From the NCBI RefSeq assembly GCF_003202405.1, contig NZ_QJHL01000004.1, forward strand, positions 1 to 64,000: a DNA stretch of 64,000 nucleotides, written 5' to 3'. The notes below the pieces were generated by a model. That model did not search any database. It was given only the letters and a program-made list of their open reading frames with translations, and was not told where the DNA came from. Positions 34,842 to 44,853 of the stretch are shown here, piece after piece (position 1 is the first letter of the stretch; every line of letters begins with the position of its first letter). This stretch comes from Flavobacterium hydrophilum. GTDB lineage: Bacteria > Bacteroidota > Bacteroidia > Flavobacteriales > Flavobacteriaceae. A program made the position numbers and the translations under genes.

Positions 34842-35975
34842 ATGAAAAACTCAATTAAGTATCTCATAATTGCGATTACAGTTGTATTGATCAGCAGTTG
34901 TGCTACTACAAAATACAAAAAAAGAGAAATCAACGAAACCGTAATGCAGGAGATTTACAAAGAAATCAAAACGCCTTACAAATATGGTTTGGTAATGGTG
35001 CCAACAGACAACTCATACAAAATGGACTGTCCGAGTGTTTTCAGAAAAGATGGAAAATGGTACATGACGTATTTAATTTATGACGGAAGAGGATACGAAA
35101 CCTGGCTGGCAGAAAGTGACGATTTATTACATTGGAAGCATTTAGGAAAAGTAATGTCTTTCTCAGAAAATGAGAAACACTGGGATGTCAACCAAAAAGC
35201 AGGATATATTTCGTTGCAAGATCCAACCTGGGGCGGAAGTTACGAATGGGAAAAATACGATGATAAATACTGGATGAGTTATTTTGGCGGAGACAGTAAA
35301 GGTTACGAAGCAGGAGTTTTGTCGATTGGAATGGCCTATACCACAGCATCACCGACAAAGCCACACGAATTTAAGAGATTAGAAAATCCGGTTTTGACAC
35401 CAAAAGATAAAGATGTAAGCTGGTGGGATAACAGTACGATGTATAAAAACAGTGTGATTCGCGATAAAGAAAAATTGACCGGACATAATTTTATCATGTA
35501 TTACAATGCCCGTGGTGATAGTATAAATCCGGCAAAAGGAGCAGAAAGAATTGGAATGGCGGTTTCTGACGATATGAAAACCTGGAAACGTTTTGGGAAA
35601 AATCCGGTACTGAACAACCATAGAGGAATAACAGGCGATGCTTTCATTCAGAGAATCAACGATACCTGGGTAATGTTTTATTTCGGTGCTTTCTGGACGG
35701 GTTGGGATCAGGGCGCTTTTAACCGTTTTGCCGTTTCGAATGATTTAATAAACTGGACCGATTGGAAAGGCGACAATTTAATTGAATCATCAGAACCGTA
35801 TGATGATATGTTTGCTCATAAATCATTTGTTGTAAAACATGATGGCGTTGTCTATCATTTTTACTGTGCGGTAAACAAAGCAGAACAAAGAGGAATTGCA
35901 GTTGCCACTTCGAAAGATTTAGGTAAAAGTGAAACGAGTTTTGTTGCACCGCCGGAGAAGAATAAAAAACAGTAA
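34842..35975 (+). CDS. Beta-propeller lipoprotein, GH43-clan-like putative glycosidase
   Basis: This 377-residue lipoprotein has the lipobox ISSC at Cys20. Repeated propeller blades are visible: DCPSVFRKDGKWYMTYLIYD, YETWLAESDDLLHWKHLGKV, RIGMAVSDDMKTWKRFG, DAFIQRINDTWVMFYFG and FAVSNDLINWTDW. These resemble GH43/GH117/GH130-like five-bladed propellers. The first-blade DCPSVF aspartate is a candidate base. It lies 91 bases after the preceding propeller gene, and the pair may act together. A lipid anchor places it on the outer or inner membrane facing the periplasm, or on the surface. Family and substrate not determined. Confidence 0.7.
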   Translation: MKNSIKYLIIAITVVLISSCATTKYKKREINETVMQEIYKEIKTPYKYGLVMVPTDNSYKMDCPSVFRKDGKWYMTYLIYDGRGYETWLAESDDLLHWKHLGKVMSFSENEKHWDVNQKAGYISLQDPTWGGSYEWEKYDDKYWMSYFGGDSKGYEAGVLSIGMAYTTASPTKPHEFKRLENPVLTPKDKDVSWWDNSTMYKNSVIRDKEKLTGHNFIMYYNARGDSINPAKGAERIGMAVSDDMKTWKRFGKNPVLNNHRGITGDAFIQRINDTWVMFYFGAFWTGWDQGAFNRFAVSNDLINWTDWKGDNLIESSEPYDDMFAHKSFVVKHDGVVYHFYCAVNKAEQRGIAVATSKDLGKSETSFVAPPEKNKKQ

Positions 35976-36054
35976 TTGAGTTGTGAGTGTAAGATGTGAA
36001 ATGTAAAACATCTTGCGCGGTAATACTCAGCAGGGACAATTGAATCAAATAATA

Positions 36055-39000
36055 ATGAAACAAAATATAAAACCAATGTTAGCGTCAAAAACAAAATATA
36101 AAAATCCATTTTTCAGATTTCGATTTTCGGCGTATGCATTTTACATTTTACTATTCACATCTTACGCAACACAAGCCCAATCCGTAACAGGAGAACCGGC
36201 CGGAGTTCCGGAACTTCATAAAAAGTACGAATTTGCACCGTGGGAAGATCCAACAGTTACAAGCATTAACAGGCAGCCATCCAGAGCAACAGCATATTCG
36301 TACACCAGTGTTGAAGACGCGTTAAAAGGCGACAGAACCAAAAGCCGAATCCAAATGCTGAACGGCGATTGGAACTTTAAATATGCGGTTAACTTAAAAG
36401 AAGCTAATAAAGATTTCTATAAAAACACAGTTTCTGGCTGGGATAAAATTGAAGTCCCATCCAACTGGGAAATGAAAGGCTACGATAACCCGATTTATAA
36501 AAGTGCCGTTTATCCTTTTAGACCGATAAATCCACCTTATATTCCTAAAGATTATAATGGAGTTGGTTCTTACCAACGCAGTTTTACTGTTCCTGAAAAC
36601 TGGAAAGATATGACTGTGACTTTGCATTTTGGAGCAGTAAGTTCCGGTTTTGAAGTGTGGTTAAACGGAGAATTTTTGGGATATGGAGAAGATAGTTTCC
36701 TGCCATCCGAGTTTGATATTACACCTTATTTAAAAGCAGGAGAAAACGTAGTTTCCGTGAGAGTGATTCGCTGGGCAGATGGTTCTTATCTAGAAGATCA
36801 GGATCACTGGCGTATGAGCGGGATCCAGCGTGAAGTTTTTATTATGGCTGAGCCAAAACTACGCATTCAGGATTTCTTTGTTCAAACCAAGTTGGATAAA
36901 AAATATGAAGATGCGATTTTTAAACTGCGTCCAAAAGTAGAGAATCTTACGGGTGAAAAAGTCAAAGATTATACAATTAACGTTCAATTGTACGATGCCA
37001 ACAATACGGCAATGTTCAAAGAACCGCTTCAAAGACCGGTGATTGATTTGATCAACGAAAGTTATCCGCGTCTGGATAATGTTCGTTTTGGATTCTTTCA
37101 GGAAACTATTAAAAATCCAAAAAAATGGAGTTCCGAGGAGCCGAATTTATACACGATGGTCATTTCTATAAAAGATAAAAACGGAAATATTACGGAAGCG
37201 AAAAGTTGTAAAGTAGGTTTCCGTTCGATAGAATTCTCCAAAGAAAACGGCAAAATGCTCATCAACGGAAAAGAAACTTACGTTTATGGTGTAAACCGTC
37301 ACGATCATAATCCTGTTCGTGGAAAAGCCGTAACCAGAGAAGATATCAAACAAGATATTACAACCATTAAAAAGTTTAATTTCAACTTTATACGAACAAG
37401 TCACTATCCAAACGATCCTTATTTCTACGAATTGTGCGATCAATACGGAATTATGGTAATGGACGAAGCAAACCAGGAAACCCATGGAATTGGCGGAAAA
37501 TTAAGTAACGACCCAAAATGGACCAACGCTTACTTAGAGCGTATGACCCGAATGGTCGAAAGAGATAAAAATCATCCATCGGTTGTAATGTGGAGTTTAG
37601 GTAACGAAGGCGGAAAAGGTCCAAACCACGCAGCAATGTCAGGCTGGGTTCACGATTTTGACATTACGCGTCCGGTACATTACGAACCGGCACAAGGAAA
37701 TGCGAAGTTAGATGGATATATCGATCCGCTGGATCCCGGATATCCAAAAACAATCGATCACGCATATCGATTCGAAAATCCGCAGGATGATTCGTATGTT
37801 GATATGGTCAGCCGTTTTTATCCAGGCGTTTTCACACCGAAATTTTTAGTTGACCAAAAGAAAGATACCCGACCAATTATTTTCGTTGAATATTCTCATG
37901 CCATGGGGAATTCAGTTGGAAATTTAAAAGAATTGTGGGATGAATTCCGTTCGCTTCCAAGAGTTATTGGAGGCTGTATCTGGGAATTTAAAGATCAGGG
38001 ACTGGTGAAATTCGATTCCAGATCAGATCAGAATTATTTTGCTCACGGAGGAGATTTTGGCGAAAAATACCACGATGGAAATTTCAACACCAAAGGAATT
38101 GTAGATTCTAACGGAAAACCAAAAGGTTCGATTTTTGAGAATAAATGGGTGTATCAGCCAGCAACATCTACTTTAAAAGATGGTAATCAATTAGAAATAA
38201 AAAATCGCAGTGCTGTAAAATCTTTGGCAGGATATATTCCGGTTTTAAAAGTTTTGGAAAACGGAAATATCATTAAAACACAAATTCTAAAACCATTCAA
38301 TTTAGAGGCAGGACAATCAACAACTTTAAACATAAGTCAGTATCTGCCAAAAATGAAAAGTGATGCCGAATACCTTTTAAATATAGAATTCCAACTTTCA
38401 AAAGATGAACTCTGGGCTTCAAAAGGATACGCTGTCGCGGAAGATCAATTTGTGCTGAAAAAGAAGGAAGTTGTTTTAGAATCTAAAAAAGGAAATCTAA
38501 ATGTTTCCGAATCAGATTCAGATTTTAACATCAAAGGAAAATCTTTCGACATCAAAATCAACAAAGCAAACGGAGCCTTGAGTTCGTATGTTTTCAATGG
38601 AGAAGAACAGGTTTTTGCACCATTGCTTCCCAATTTCGTTAGACCTTTGACAGACAATGACAAAAGAGGATGGAAATCGCAAAAGCTTTTGAAACAATGG
38701 TACAAAGCCAAACCAAAATTGACGAACATCAAAATTGACAGGTTAGCTTCTGAAATTAAAATCACAAGTGACTATGAAATTATAAACGACAGTGCGAGCG
38801 TAAATGTAGTTTACAACATCAAACCAGACGGAACAATCAAAGTCGATTACAGTTTAAAAGCGTCAAACAAATTACCAAACATTCCAAAAATCGGAATGCA
38901 GATGGGTGTTCAAAGAAAATTCGATCAGATTTCGTGGTACGGAAGAGGAGAACTGGAAAATTACAACGACAGAAGTTTTGGCTCGTTTGTTGGTAAATAT

Positions 39001-39399
39001 TCACTTCCAATAAATGATTTCATCGAGCATTATCCAAAGCCACAGGAAAATGGAAATCGTTGCGATGTACGATGGATGGCATTAAGTTCTCCACAAAAAA
39101 GCAATGGATTTTTGGTGGTAAATGATACCAAACTTTTAAGTATGAGCGCATGGCCGTATACACAGGAAAATCTAAGTGCAGCTACTCATACATATGAATT
39201 GAAAGACCCTGGATTTTTGACAGTGAATATTGATTTAATTCAAATGGGAGTTGGAGGAAACGACAGTTGGACATTAGTAGCTCAGCCGTTAGAACAATAT
39301 CAAATTAAGTCGGGAGATTACCAGTATAGTTTTTATTTGACGCCTTTCAGCGGTTCAAAAAATGAATTAGAAAGTAGTTTGAAGAAGTTTAAATATTAG
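36055..39399 (+). CDS. GH2 beta-galactosidase (LacZ-like)
   Basis: The start at 36055 (MKQNIKPML) is preferred over an in-frame ATG at 36013 because the upstream 14 residues are polar and precede the secretion signal. The product is about 1114 residues and has the five-domain LacZ layout: sugar-binding domain (IEVPSNWEMKGYDNPIYK), jelly-roll (GFRSIEFSKENGKMLINGKE), and a TIM barrel with GVNRHDHNPVRG. The acid/base Glu518 lies in WSLGNEGG and the nucleophile Glu612 in FVEYSHAMGNS. A C-terminal Bgal small-chain domain with RWMALSSP follows. An export signal near residues 21-45 suggests the periplasm. It probably removes beta-galactose from RG-I or RG-II side chains. Confidence 0.92.
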   Translation: MKQNIKPMLASKTKYKNPFFRFRFSAYAFYILLFTSYATQAQSVTGEPAGVPELHKKYEFAPWEDPTVTSINRQPSRATAYSYTSVEDALKGDRTKSRIQMLNGDWNFKYAVNLKEANKDFYKNTVSGWDKIEVPSNWEMKGYDNPIYKSAVYPFRPINPPYIPKDYNGVGSYQRSFTVPENWKDMTVTLHFGAVSSGFEVWLNGEFLGYGEDSFLPSEFDITPYLKAGENVVSVRVIRWADGSYLEDQDHWRMSGIQREVFIMAEPKLRIQDFFVQTKLDKKYEDAIFKLRPKVENLTGEKVKDYTINVQLYDANNTAMFKEPLQRPVIDLINESYPRLDNVRFGFFQETIKNPKKWSSEEPNLYTMVISIKDKNGNITEAKSCKVGFRSIEFSKENGKMLINGKETYVYGVNRHDHNPVRGKAVTREDIKQDITTIKKFNFNFIRTSHYPNDPYFYELCDQYGIMVMDEANQETHGIGGKLSNDPKWTNAYLERMTRMVERDKNHPSVVMWSLGNEGGKGPNHAAMSGWVHDFDITRPVHYEPAQGNAKLDGYIDPLDPGYPKTIDHAYRFENPQDDSYVDMVSRFYPGVFTPKFLVDQKKDTRPIIFVEYSHAMGNSVGNLKELWDEFRSLPRVIGGCIWEFKDQGLVKFDSRSDQNYFAHGGDFGEKYHDGNFNTKGIVDSNGKPKGSIFENKWVYQPATSTLKDGNQLEIKNRSAVKSLAGYIPVLKVLENGNIIKTQILKPFNLEAGQSTTLNISQYLPKMKSDAEYLLNIEFQLSKDELWASKGYAVAEDQFVLKKKEVVLESKKGNLNVSESDSDFNIKGKSFDIKINKANGALSSYVFNGEEQVFAPLLPNFVRPLTDNDKRGWKSQKLLKQWYKAKPKLTNIKIDRLASEIKITSDYEIINDSASVNVVYNIKPDGTIKVDYSLKASNKLPNIPKIGMQMGVQRKFDQISWYGRGELENYNDRSFGSFVGKYSLPINDFIEHYPKPQENGNRCDVRWMALSSPQKSNGFLVVNDTKLLSMSAWPYTQENLSAATHTYELKDPGFLTVNIDLIQMGVGGNDSWTLVAQPLEQYQIKSGDYQYSFYLTPFSGSKNELESSLKKFKY

Positions 39400-39418
39400 A
39401 CAAAGAATATCAAAAATA

Positions 39419-39484
39419 ATCCGCTAAATCTGCCAAATCTGCGAGAAAAATTTACTCTCGCAGATTCAGGGGATTTGGCAGATA
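39419..39484. repeat. AATCTGC hairpin repeat
   Basis: The left arm AAATCTGCCAAATCTGCGAG and the right arm CTCGCAGATTCAGGGGATTTGGCAGAT form an imperfect stem 20 bases downstream of the GH2 stop. This element can act as a transcript 3' end as well as a repeat. It belongs to the same family as 44734-44799 and 61013-61060. Confidence 0.65.
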
Positions 39485-39504
39485 TTATAAAAGGTTAATC
39501 AGCA

Positions 39505-42500
39505 ATGTTTCAAAAAAAACACCTCTTTTTTATACTACTCATTGCGGGAATCCTTTCCGCACAAGAAACTTATAAAAAAGAAAACACATCATTCCAACCA
39601 ACACTAGAATCCTCCAAATCGTGGGTGTATTGGTATTGGATGAAATCAGCCTATTCCAAACCCGGAATCACAGCCGATTTAGAGGCGATGAAACAAGCCG
39701 GAATTGCAGGCGCCTATTTAATGACCATCAAAGGTCCGGCAAATCGACCATTGATCGATCCGCCAGTTTTACAGTTGAGTCCTGAATTTTGGGATATGAT
39801 CCATTGGGCTTTTAAAGAAGCGGATCGTTTAGGTTTAAAATTGGCTTTTCACGGGGCAGACGGATTTGCGGTTGCAGGAGGTCCTTGGATTACGCCTGAA
39901 ATGTCAATGCAGAAAGTGGTTTGGTCGACAACTGAAATTTTAGGAGGAAAAAAAGCAGCTTCAAAACTTCCCGTTTCGGAACATTACAAAGACTATTATA
40001 AAGACATTGCGACTTTTGCTATTCCGATAAAAGAATATCAAACAACATCACAAATTCAATTGCCAAAAGTTACAACATCAAATAATTCAGATGCTTCATT
40101 TTTGGCTGATCCTAAAAAAGACGAAAATTTCAAGTTTGCCGATGCAGGCTGGATTCAGTACGAATTTGCTCAGCCTTTTACCTGCAAATCGATTGTAATT
40201 GAAACCAAAGGAAGAGATTATCAGGCACAGCGTTTAATTGTGGAAGTGAGTGATGACGGAATCAATTTTAGATTTCACGAAAGATTGATAGCACCACGTC
40301 ACGGTTGGCAGGATATGGATTTCTCAAATACACATACAATTGCACGCGTTACGGCAAAATATTTCAGATTTGTTTATGATCCGGTAGGAACAGAACCAGG
40401 AGCAGAAGATTTAGATTTTGCAAAATGGAAACAAAACCTGAAAGTGAGTAAAATTACACTTTCAAATCAGTCCTTAATCAATAATTACGAAGGCAAATCA
40501 GGAGCAATTTGGCGTCTGACTCCGGAAACTACTGAAAAACAAATTCCTAATTCAGAGGCATTCAAAAAATCAGAAATCATTAATATTTCGAGTTTTGTTG
40601 ATTCTGATGGAAATTTGAACTGGAAAGCTCCAAAAGGGAAATGGAAAATTATCCGAATGGGACATACTTCTACAGGTCATGAAAATGCAACGGGCGGAGC
40701 AGGAAAAGGATTGGAAGTAGACAAATTTAATCCAGAATTAATCCGTTTTCAATTGGATCATTGGTTTGGTGAAGCCGTTCGTTCTGCTGGTCCTGAGCTG
40801 GCTTCAAAAGTGTTAGAAATTCTTCATTTTGACAGTTGGGAATGCGGAAGCCAAAACTGGTCTTCGATTTTTCAGGCGGAATTTAAGAAGAGACGTGGCT
40901 ACGATCTTGTAGATTATCTTCCAGTCATGGCCGGAATTCCCGTAGAAAGTGCCGATTTCTCAGAGAAAGTTTTATATGATGTCAGAAAAACCATTGCCGA
41001 TTTGGTAGCGGATAATTTCTACGGAACTGTAAATCAAATCGCCAAAGAAAATAACGTGAAATTAAGCTCAGAAAATGTGGCGCCAACAATGATGAGTGAT
41101 GCTTTATTGCATTATAAATATGTTGATTATCCGGGAGGGGAGTTTTGGTTAAAAAGTCCGACGCATGACAAACCTTTTGATATGGTAGATGCCATTTCGG
41201 GCGGACATATTTACGGAAAAGATATCATACAGGCGGAATCTTTTACGGCGTTGAGAATGGATTGGGACGAACATCCGGGGAATTTAAAAACAACGGCAGA
41301 CCGCAATTACGCTTTAGGAATTAACCGATTATTCTATCATGTTTTTGTACATAATCCGTGGACGGATAGAAAGCCAGGAATGACTTTAGATGATATCGGA
41401 ACTTTTTTCCAAAGAGATCAAACCTGGTGGAAACCGGGGAAAGCATGGTTTGAGTATTGCCAACGTGTGCAGTTTCAATTGCAGAAAGGAAAACCAGTAA
41501 TTGATTTAGCGGTTTTTATTGGAGAAGATTTTCCTTCACGCTCTTTTGTACCGGATCGATTAGTGCCGTTAATTCCGAATGTGTTTGGAAAGGAAAGACT
41601 GGAAAGCGAGAAAATCCGTTTGGAAAATGAAGGTCAGCCAACAGCCAAAATGCCGAAAGAAGTGACGTATTCTAAAAATATCACTGATTTATCACAATGG
41701 ATTAATCCTCTAAATGGTTATCAATATGATTCATTTAATGCCGATGTTTTAATCAACAGAGCAAAAGTTCAAAACGGAAAAGTAACTTTTGATGGTGGAA
41801 TTGAATATGGCGCTTTACTTTTTCCGGGAAGTCACAAAATGGCTCCGAACAAAATGATTTCTTTGGCTTCCGCCGAAAAAATACTGCAATTGCTAAAAGA
41901 AGGTGGAACTATTTTTGTAGATGAAAAACCAACTATCCAGCCGGGAATTCAGTCAGAAGAAGATCAAAAGAAATGGCAGAATGTAATTGATGAAATCTGG
42001 AACAATGCAAATGCTGAATCATGGAAAATTGGAAAAGGAACAGTTATGAAATTACCGTATTTAGGAAATGATTTTGCTTCAATCGGAATTACACAAGATG
42101 TTTATTTTCCGAACCTGAACAGAACCGATTCAGAAACTATTGCCTACACACACCGAAAAGCAGAAAACGAAGATTTATATTTCCTTTCGAATCAAAAGAA
42201 TGAAAAAAGAACATTTGATGCTTCTTTTAGAATAGCAGGAAAAGTGCCTCAATGGTATAATCCTGTTACCGATAAAACTTTAGCTTTAACCAATTGGAAA
42301 ATAGAAAACGGAAGAACAATTGTTTCGATAATTTTAGATGCCAACGAATCCGGTTTTGTGATTTTTAAAGACGAAACGAAAGATGTTTTAGCTAAAAGAA
42401 AATCTTCTGAATTTGAAAAAGTTCAGGTTTTAGATGAAAACTGGGATCTACAATTTGATCCTGAATTCAAAGGTCCGAAAGAAGTGGTAAAAACGAACAA

Positions 42501-42897
42501 ACTTTTTGACTGGAGTACTTCTGAAAACGATCAGATTAAGTATTATTCAGGAACTGTGGTGTATAAAAAGGAGTTCATCTGGAAAGGAAAAGATGTTAAT
42601 AAAATATGGCTTGATTTAGGAGAAATTGCAAATATGGCCGAAGTTTCAATCAACGGAAAAGACTGCGGAACACTTTGGACTTTCCCTTTTAAAACTGATA
42701 TTTCAAAAGTTTTGCAAAAAGGAAAAAATACGATAGAAATAAAAATCACAAATACTTGGGCAAATAGATTAATCGGCGATCAAAAATTGCCAAAAGAAGA
42801 AAAATTAACGTGGACAACAGCGCCATTTCGTTTGGAAGGCGAACCGTTGTTAAAAGCGGGATTATTGGGACCAGTAAGTATTGTAAAAGAAAAATAA
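39505..42897 (+). CDS. GH106 alpha-L-rhamnosidase
   Basis: This 1130-residue protein has a signal peptide (to about ILSAQ). Its opening KSWVYWYWMKSAYSKPGITADLEAMKQAGIAGAYLM is the TIM-barrel start of GH106. LEILHFDSWECGSQNWS carries a candidate catalytic glutamate, and VKLSSENVAPTM with the PGGEFW motif follows. The C-terminal 150 residues form a GH2-like galactose-binding sandwich (MAEVSINGKDCGTLWTFPF, NTIEIKITNTWANRLIGD). Relatives such as BT0986 remove L-rhamnose from RG-II. With GH78 it gives the locus two independent rhamnosidase folds. Probably periplasmic. Confidence 0.9.
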   Translation: MFQKKHLFFILLIAGILSAQETYKKENTSFQPTLESSKSWVYWYWMKSAYSKPGITADLEAMKQAGIAGAYLMTIKGPANRPLIDPPVLQLSPEFWDMIHWAFKEADRLGLKLAFHGADGFAVAGGPWITPEMSMQKVVWSTTEILGGKKAASKLPVSEHYKDYYKDIATFAIPIKEYQTTSQIQLPKVTTSNNSDASFLADPKKDENFKFADAGWIQYEFAQPFTCKSIVIETKGRDYQAQRLIVEVSDDGINFRFHERLIAPRHGWQDMDFSNTHTIARVTAKYFRFVYDPVGTEPGAEDLDFAKWKQNLKVSKITLSNQSLINNYEGKSGAIWRLTPETTEKQIPNSEAFKKSEIINISSFVDSDGNLNWKAPKGKWKIIRMGHTSTGHENATGGAGKGLEVDKFNPELIRFQLDHWFGEAVRSAGPELASKVLEILHFDSWECGSQNWSSIFQAEFKKRRGYDLVDYLPVMAGIPVESADFSEKVLYDVRKTIADLVADNFYGTVNQIAKENNVKLSSENVAPTMMSDALLHYKYVDYPGGEFWLKSPTHDKPFDMVDAISGGHIYGKDIIQAESFTALRMDWDEHPGNLKTTADRNYALGINRLFYHVFVHNPWTDRKPGMTLDDIGTFFQRDQTWWKPGKAWFEYCQRVQFQLQKGKPVIDLAVFIGEDFPSRSFVPDRLVPLIPNVFGKERLESEKIRLENEGQPTAKMPKEVTYSKNITDLSQWINPLNGYQYDSFNADVLINRAKVQNGKVTFDGGIEYGALLFPGSHKMAPNKMISLASAEKILQLLKEGGTIFVDEKPTIQPGIQSEEDQKKWQNVIDEIWNNANAESWKIGKGTVMKLPYLGNDFASIGITQDVYFPNLNRTDSETIAYTHRKAENEDLYFLSNQKNEKRTFDASFRIAGKVPQWYNPVTDKTLALTNWKIENGRTIVSIILDANESGFVIFKDETKDVLAKRKSSEFEKVQVLDENWDLQFDPEFKGPKEVVKTNKLFDWSTSENDQIKYYSGTVVYKKEFIWKGKDVNKIWLDLGEIANMAEVSINGKDCGTLWTFPFKTDISKVLQKGKNTIEIKITNTWANRLIGDQKLPKEEKLTWTTAPFRLEGEPLLKAGLLGPVSIVKEK

Positions 42898-42904
42898 AAT
42901 GTTA

Positions 42905-43162
42905 GCCACAGATTAAAGGATTAAAAATGATTATTTAACCTGTGATAAAAGAAGAGTTAGATGAATTGCCTCCAGCTTTAGCTGGAGGTTTAGAAGAAGA
43001 TAAAAATTGGGCTTTAGCCAAACTAATTATTTGGCTAAAGCCCTAAAAATGAAAATACTTTATGACCTCCAGCTAAAGCTGGAGGCAATTGAAAACAAAA
43101 ATATCAATAGATTAAAGAATTTCAAGTGATTAATAATCCTTTTTAATTTTTTAATCTGTGGC
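42905..43162. repeat. Nested inverted-repeat element (three concentric palindromes)
   Basis: Three concentric inverted repeats share one centre. The outer is GCCACAGATTAAA (42905-42917) with TTTAATCTGTGGC (43150-43162). The middle is a perfect 26-bp pair (42964-42989 with 43065-43090, core CCTCCAGCTTTAGCTGGAGG, itself palindromic). The inner is a perfect 14-bp pair GGGCTTTAGCCAAA (43009-43022) with TTTGGCTAAAGCCC (43030-43043). It fills the 281-base gap between the GH106 and esterase genes and has no coding frame. Likely a REP/BIME- or MITE-like element. Confidence 0.85.
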
Positions 43163-43178
43163 AAAAAAAACATAAAAA

Positions 43179-44603
43179 ATGAAAAAATCAATTATTGCAT
43201 TATTAACGATTTTAGCAAGTTTTCAAATTAATGCCAAAATTAAACTACCTGCATTGTTTACAGACAACATGATGTTGCAGCAAAAATCGAACGCACCAAT
43301 TTGGGGATGGGCAGAAAAGAATGCAAATGTTACGATCAAAACATCATGGAATTCTAAAATCTACAAAACAAAAGCTGATGCTTCCGGTAAATGGAAAACT
43401 GAATTACAAACGCCAACAGCAGGAGGACCTTTTACAATTGAAGTTACGGAAGGAAACGAAAAAGTAACTATCAAAAATATTTTGATTGGCGAAGTCTGGC
43501 TTTGCTCCGGTCAGTCGAATATGGAAATGCCTTTGAAAGGATTTCAGGGACAGCCGGTTAAAAACGGAAATGAAATTATTGTAAGATCAACTAATAAAAA
43601 CATTCGTTTAATTACGATTCCGCGTGCGACAGTTTTAGAACCTAAAGATGATTTTGAAGGAAAATGGGAAGAAGCTTCTCCAAAATCAACTTCAAATTTT
43701 AGCGCAACAGCATGGTATTTTGGTTCAATGTTACAGGAAGTTTTAGATGTTCCGGTGGGATTGATTCATGTTTCGTACGGAGGTTCGAGTATGGAAGCCT
43801 GGATGAATCAGGAAATGCTGAAAGATTTTGCAAGTGCCAAAATTCCGACCACAAAAGAAGAATTGGCAAAAGACCCAAATCGTGTTCCAACGACTTTGTT
43901 CAACGGAATGCTTTCGCCGGTTATTGGTTACGGAATTAAAGGCTGTATCTGGTACCAGGGAGAATCGAATTACGAAAGAGCAAATGAATATACTGCTTTG
44001 ATGAAGAAAATGGTAAGCAGTTGGAGAACGTTGTGGAATCAGGGAGAATTTCCTTTTTATTTTGCTCAAATAGCACCTTTTAATTACGCTTCATTTCACC
44101 CAAAAGATTATTTAGAAAAATACAATTCGGCTTATTTGAGAGAGTCGCAATTTATAGCCGCAAAAGAAATTCCGAATTCAGGAATGGCTGTTTTAATGGA
44201 TGTTGGTGAAGAAAATAATATTCACCCAATGGACAAAGAAAAAGGAGGGAATCGACTGGCGTTCCAGGCTTTGGCAAGAAGTTATGGAATTGAAGGTTTC
44301 GAATTCGAAAGTCCGAAATACAAATCAATGGAAATAAAAGACGGCGCTATAACGGTTTCTTTTGATGATGTTGCTAACGGAATTACGACTTACGACAAAG
44401 AGGTTTTAGGTTTTGAAATTGCTGGTGAAGACAAGGTTTTTTATCCTGCTAAAACCGTTGTTAGAAGAAAATCAGTGGTTTTGACTTCTGATAAAGTTAC
44501 AAAACCAGTTGCGGTAAGATATTTGTGGAAAGATTTCGCAAAAGCTGAATTGTTTAGCGCGGGCGGATTGCCGGTTTCTTCATTTAGAACAGATGAGTGG
44601 TAA
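43179..44603 (+). CDS. Sialate-O-acetylesterase-like carbohydrate acetylesterase
   Basis: This 474-residue SGNH-type esterase has the nucleophile motif LCSGQSNMEM, the YGGSSMEAWMNQEM block, the IWYQGESNYERANEY block and a C-terminal NNIHPMDKEKGGNRLA with the catalytic histidine. These are the landmarks of the SASA domain (sialate O-acetylesterase and CE20 relatives). An N-terminal Ig-like domain (LPALFTDNMMLQQKSNAPIW) precedes the SGNH part. The signal peptide ends near QINAK. In a pectin locus the likely job is removing acetyl groups from rhamnogalacturonan; true sialic acid substrates are unlikely here. Confidence 0.88.
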   Translation: MKKSIIALLTILASFQINAKIKLPALFTDNMMLQQKSNAPIWGWAEKNANVTIKTSWNSKIYKTKADASGKWKTELQTPTAGGPFTIEVTEGNEKVTIKNILIGEVWLCSGQSNMEMPLKGFQGQPVKNGNEIIVRSTNKNIRLITIPRATVLEPKDDFEGKWEEASPKSTSNFSATAWYFGSMLQEVLDVPVGLIHVSYGGSSMEAWMNQEMLKDFASAKIPTTKEELAKDPNRVPTTLFNGMLSPVIGYGIKGCIWYQGESNYERANEYTALMKKMVSSWRTLWNQGEFPFYFAQIAPFNYASFHPKDYLEKYNSAYLRESQFIAAKEIPNSGMAVLMDVGEENNIHPMDKEKGGNRLAFQALARSYGIEGFEFESPKYKSMEIKDGAITVSFDDVANGITTYDKEVLGFEIAGEDKVFYPAKTVVRRKSVVLTSDKVTKPVAVRYLWKDFAKAELFSAGGLPVSSFRTDEW

Positions 44604-44640
44604 TTAATAATTATAAGTTATGAGTTATGAGTTTCCACAT

Positions 44641-44657
44641 AGTTTGTCATTTCGACG
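44641..44657. repeat. Solo arm of the 32943-33051 element
   Basis: AGTTTGTCATTTCGACG matches the left terminal repeat at 32943 with one mismatch and continues with GAAGGAGAAATCTTCGC and TCGACAAAGATT. No complementary right arm follows, so this is a truncated or different-class copy. Confidence 0.55.
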
Positions 44658-44733
44658 AAGGAGAAATCTTCGCAAGTAACTCGACAAAGATTTGAAACTA
44701 GCATGATGATTGTTTGGGACGCTTAATTTATAA

Positions 44734-44799
44734 CTCTCGCAGATTTGGCAGATTTTGTAGATAAAAATAAATCTGCTTAATCAGCTAAATCTGCGAGAG
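44734..44799. repeat. AATCTGC hairpin repeat
   Basis: A perfect 13-bp inverted repeat, CTCTCGCAGATTT (44734-44746) with AAATCTGCGAGAG (44787-44799), encloses further AATCTGC-like units. It lies in the 250-base gap before the DUF5703-like gene. Confidence 0.7.
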
Positions 44800-44853
44800 A
44801 AAATTAAAAATAGATATCTATAAGGTTTTGAAAACCTTGCAGGAAAGAAAACG

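Noticed and set aside
36013..36054. Upstream ATG as start of the GH2 gene
   Set aside because: The extra 14 residues are polar and push the export signal inward; the ATG at 36055 is more sensible.
43712..43939. Alternative-frame open reading frame inside the esterase gene
   Set aside because: It overlaps the SGNH core of a clear esterase and has no recognisable protein features.
43179..44603. True sialic acid metabolism gene
   Set aside because: The domain name suggests sialate, but no other sialic acid gene is present; a pectin acetylesterase role fits the context better.
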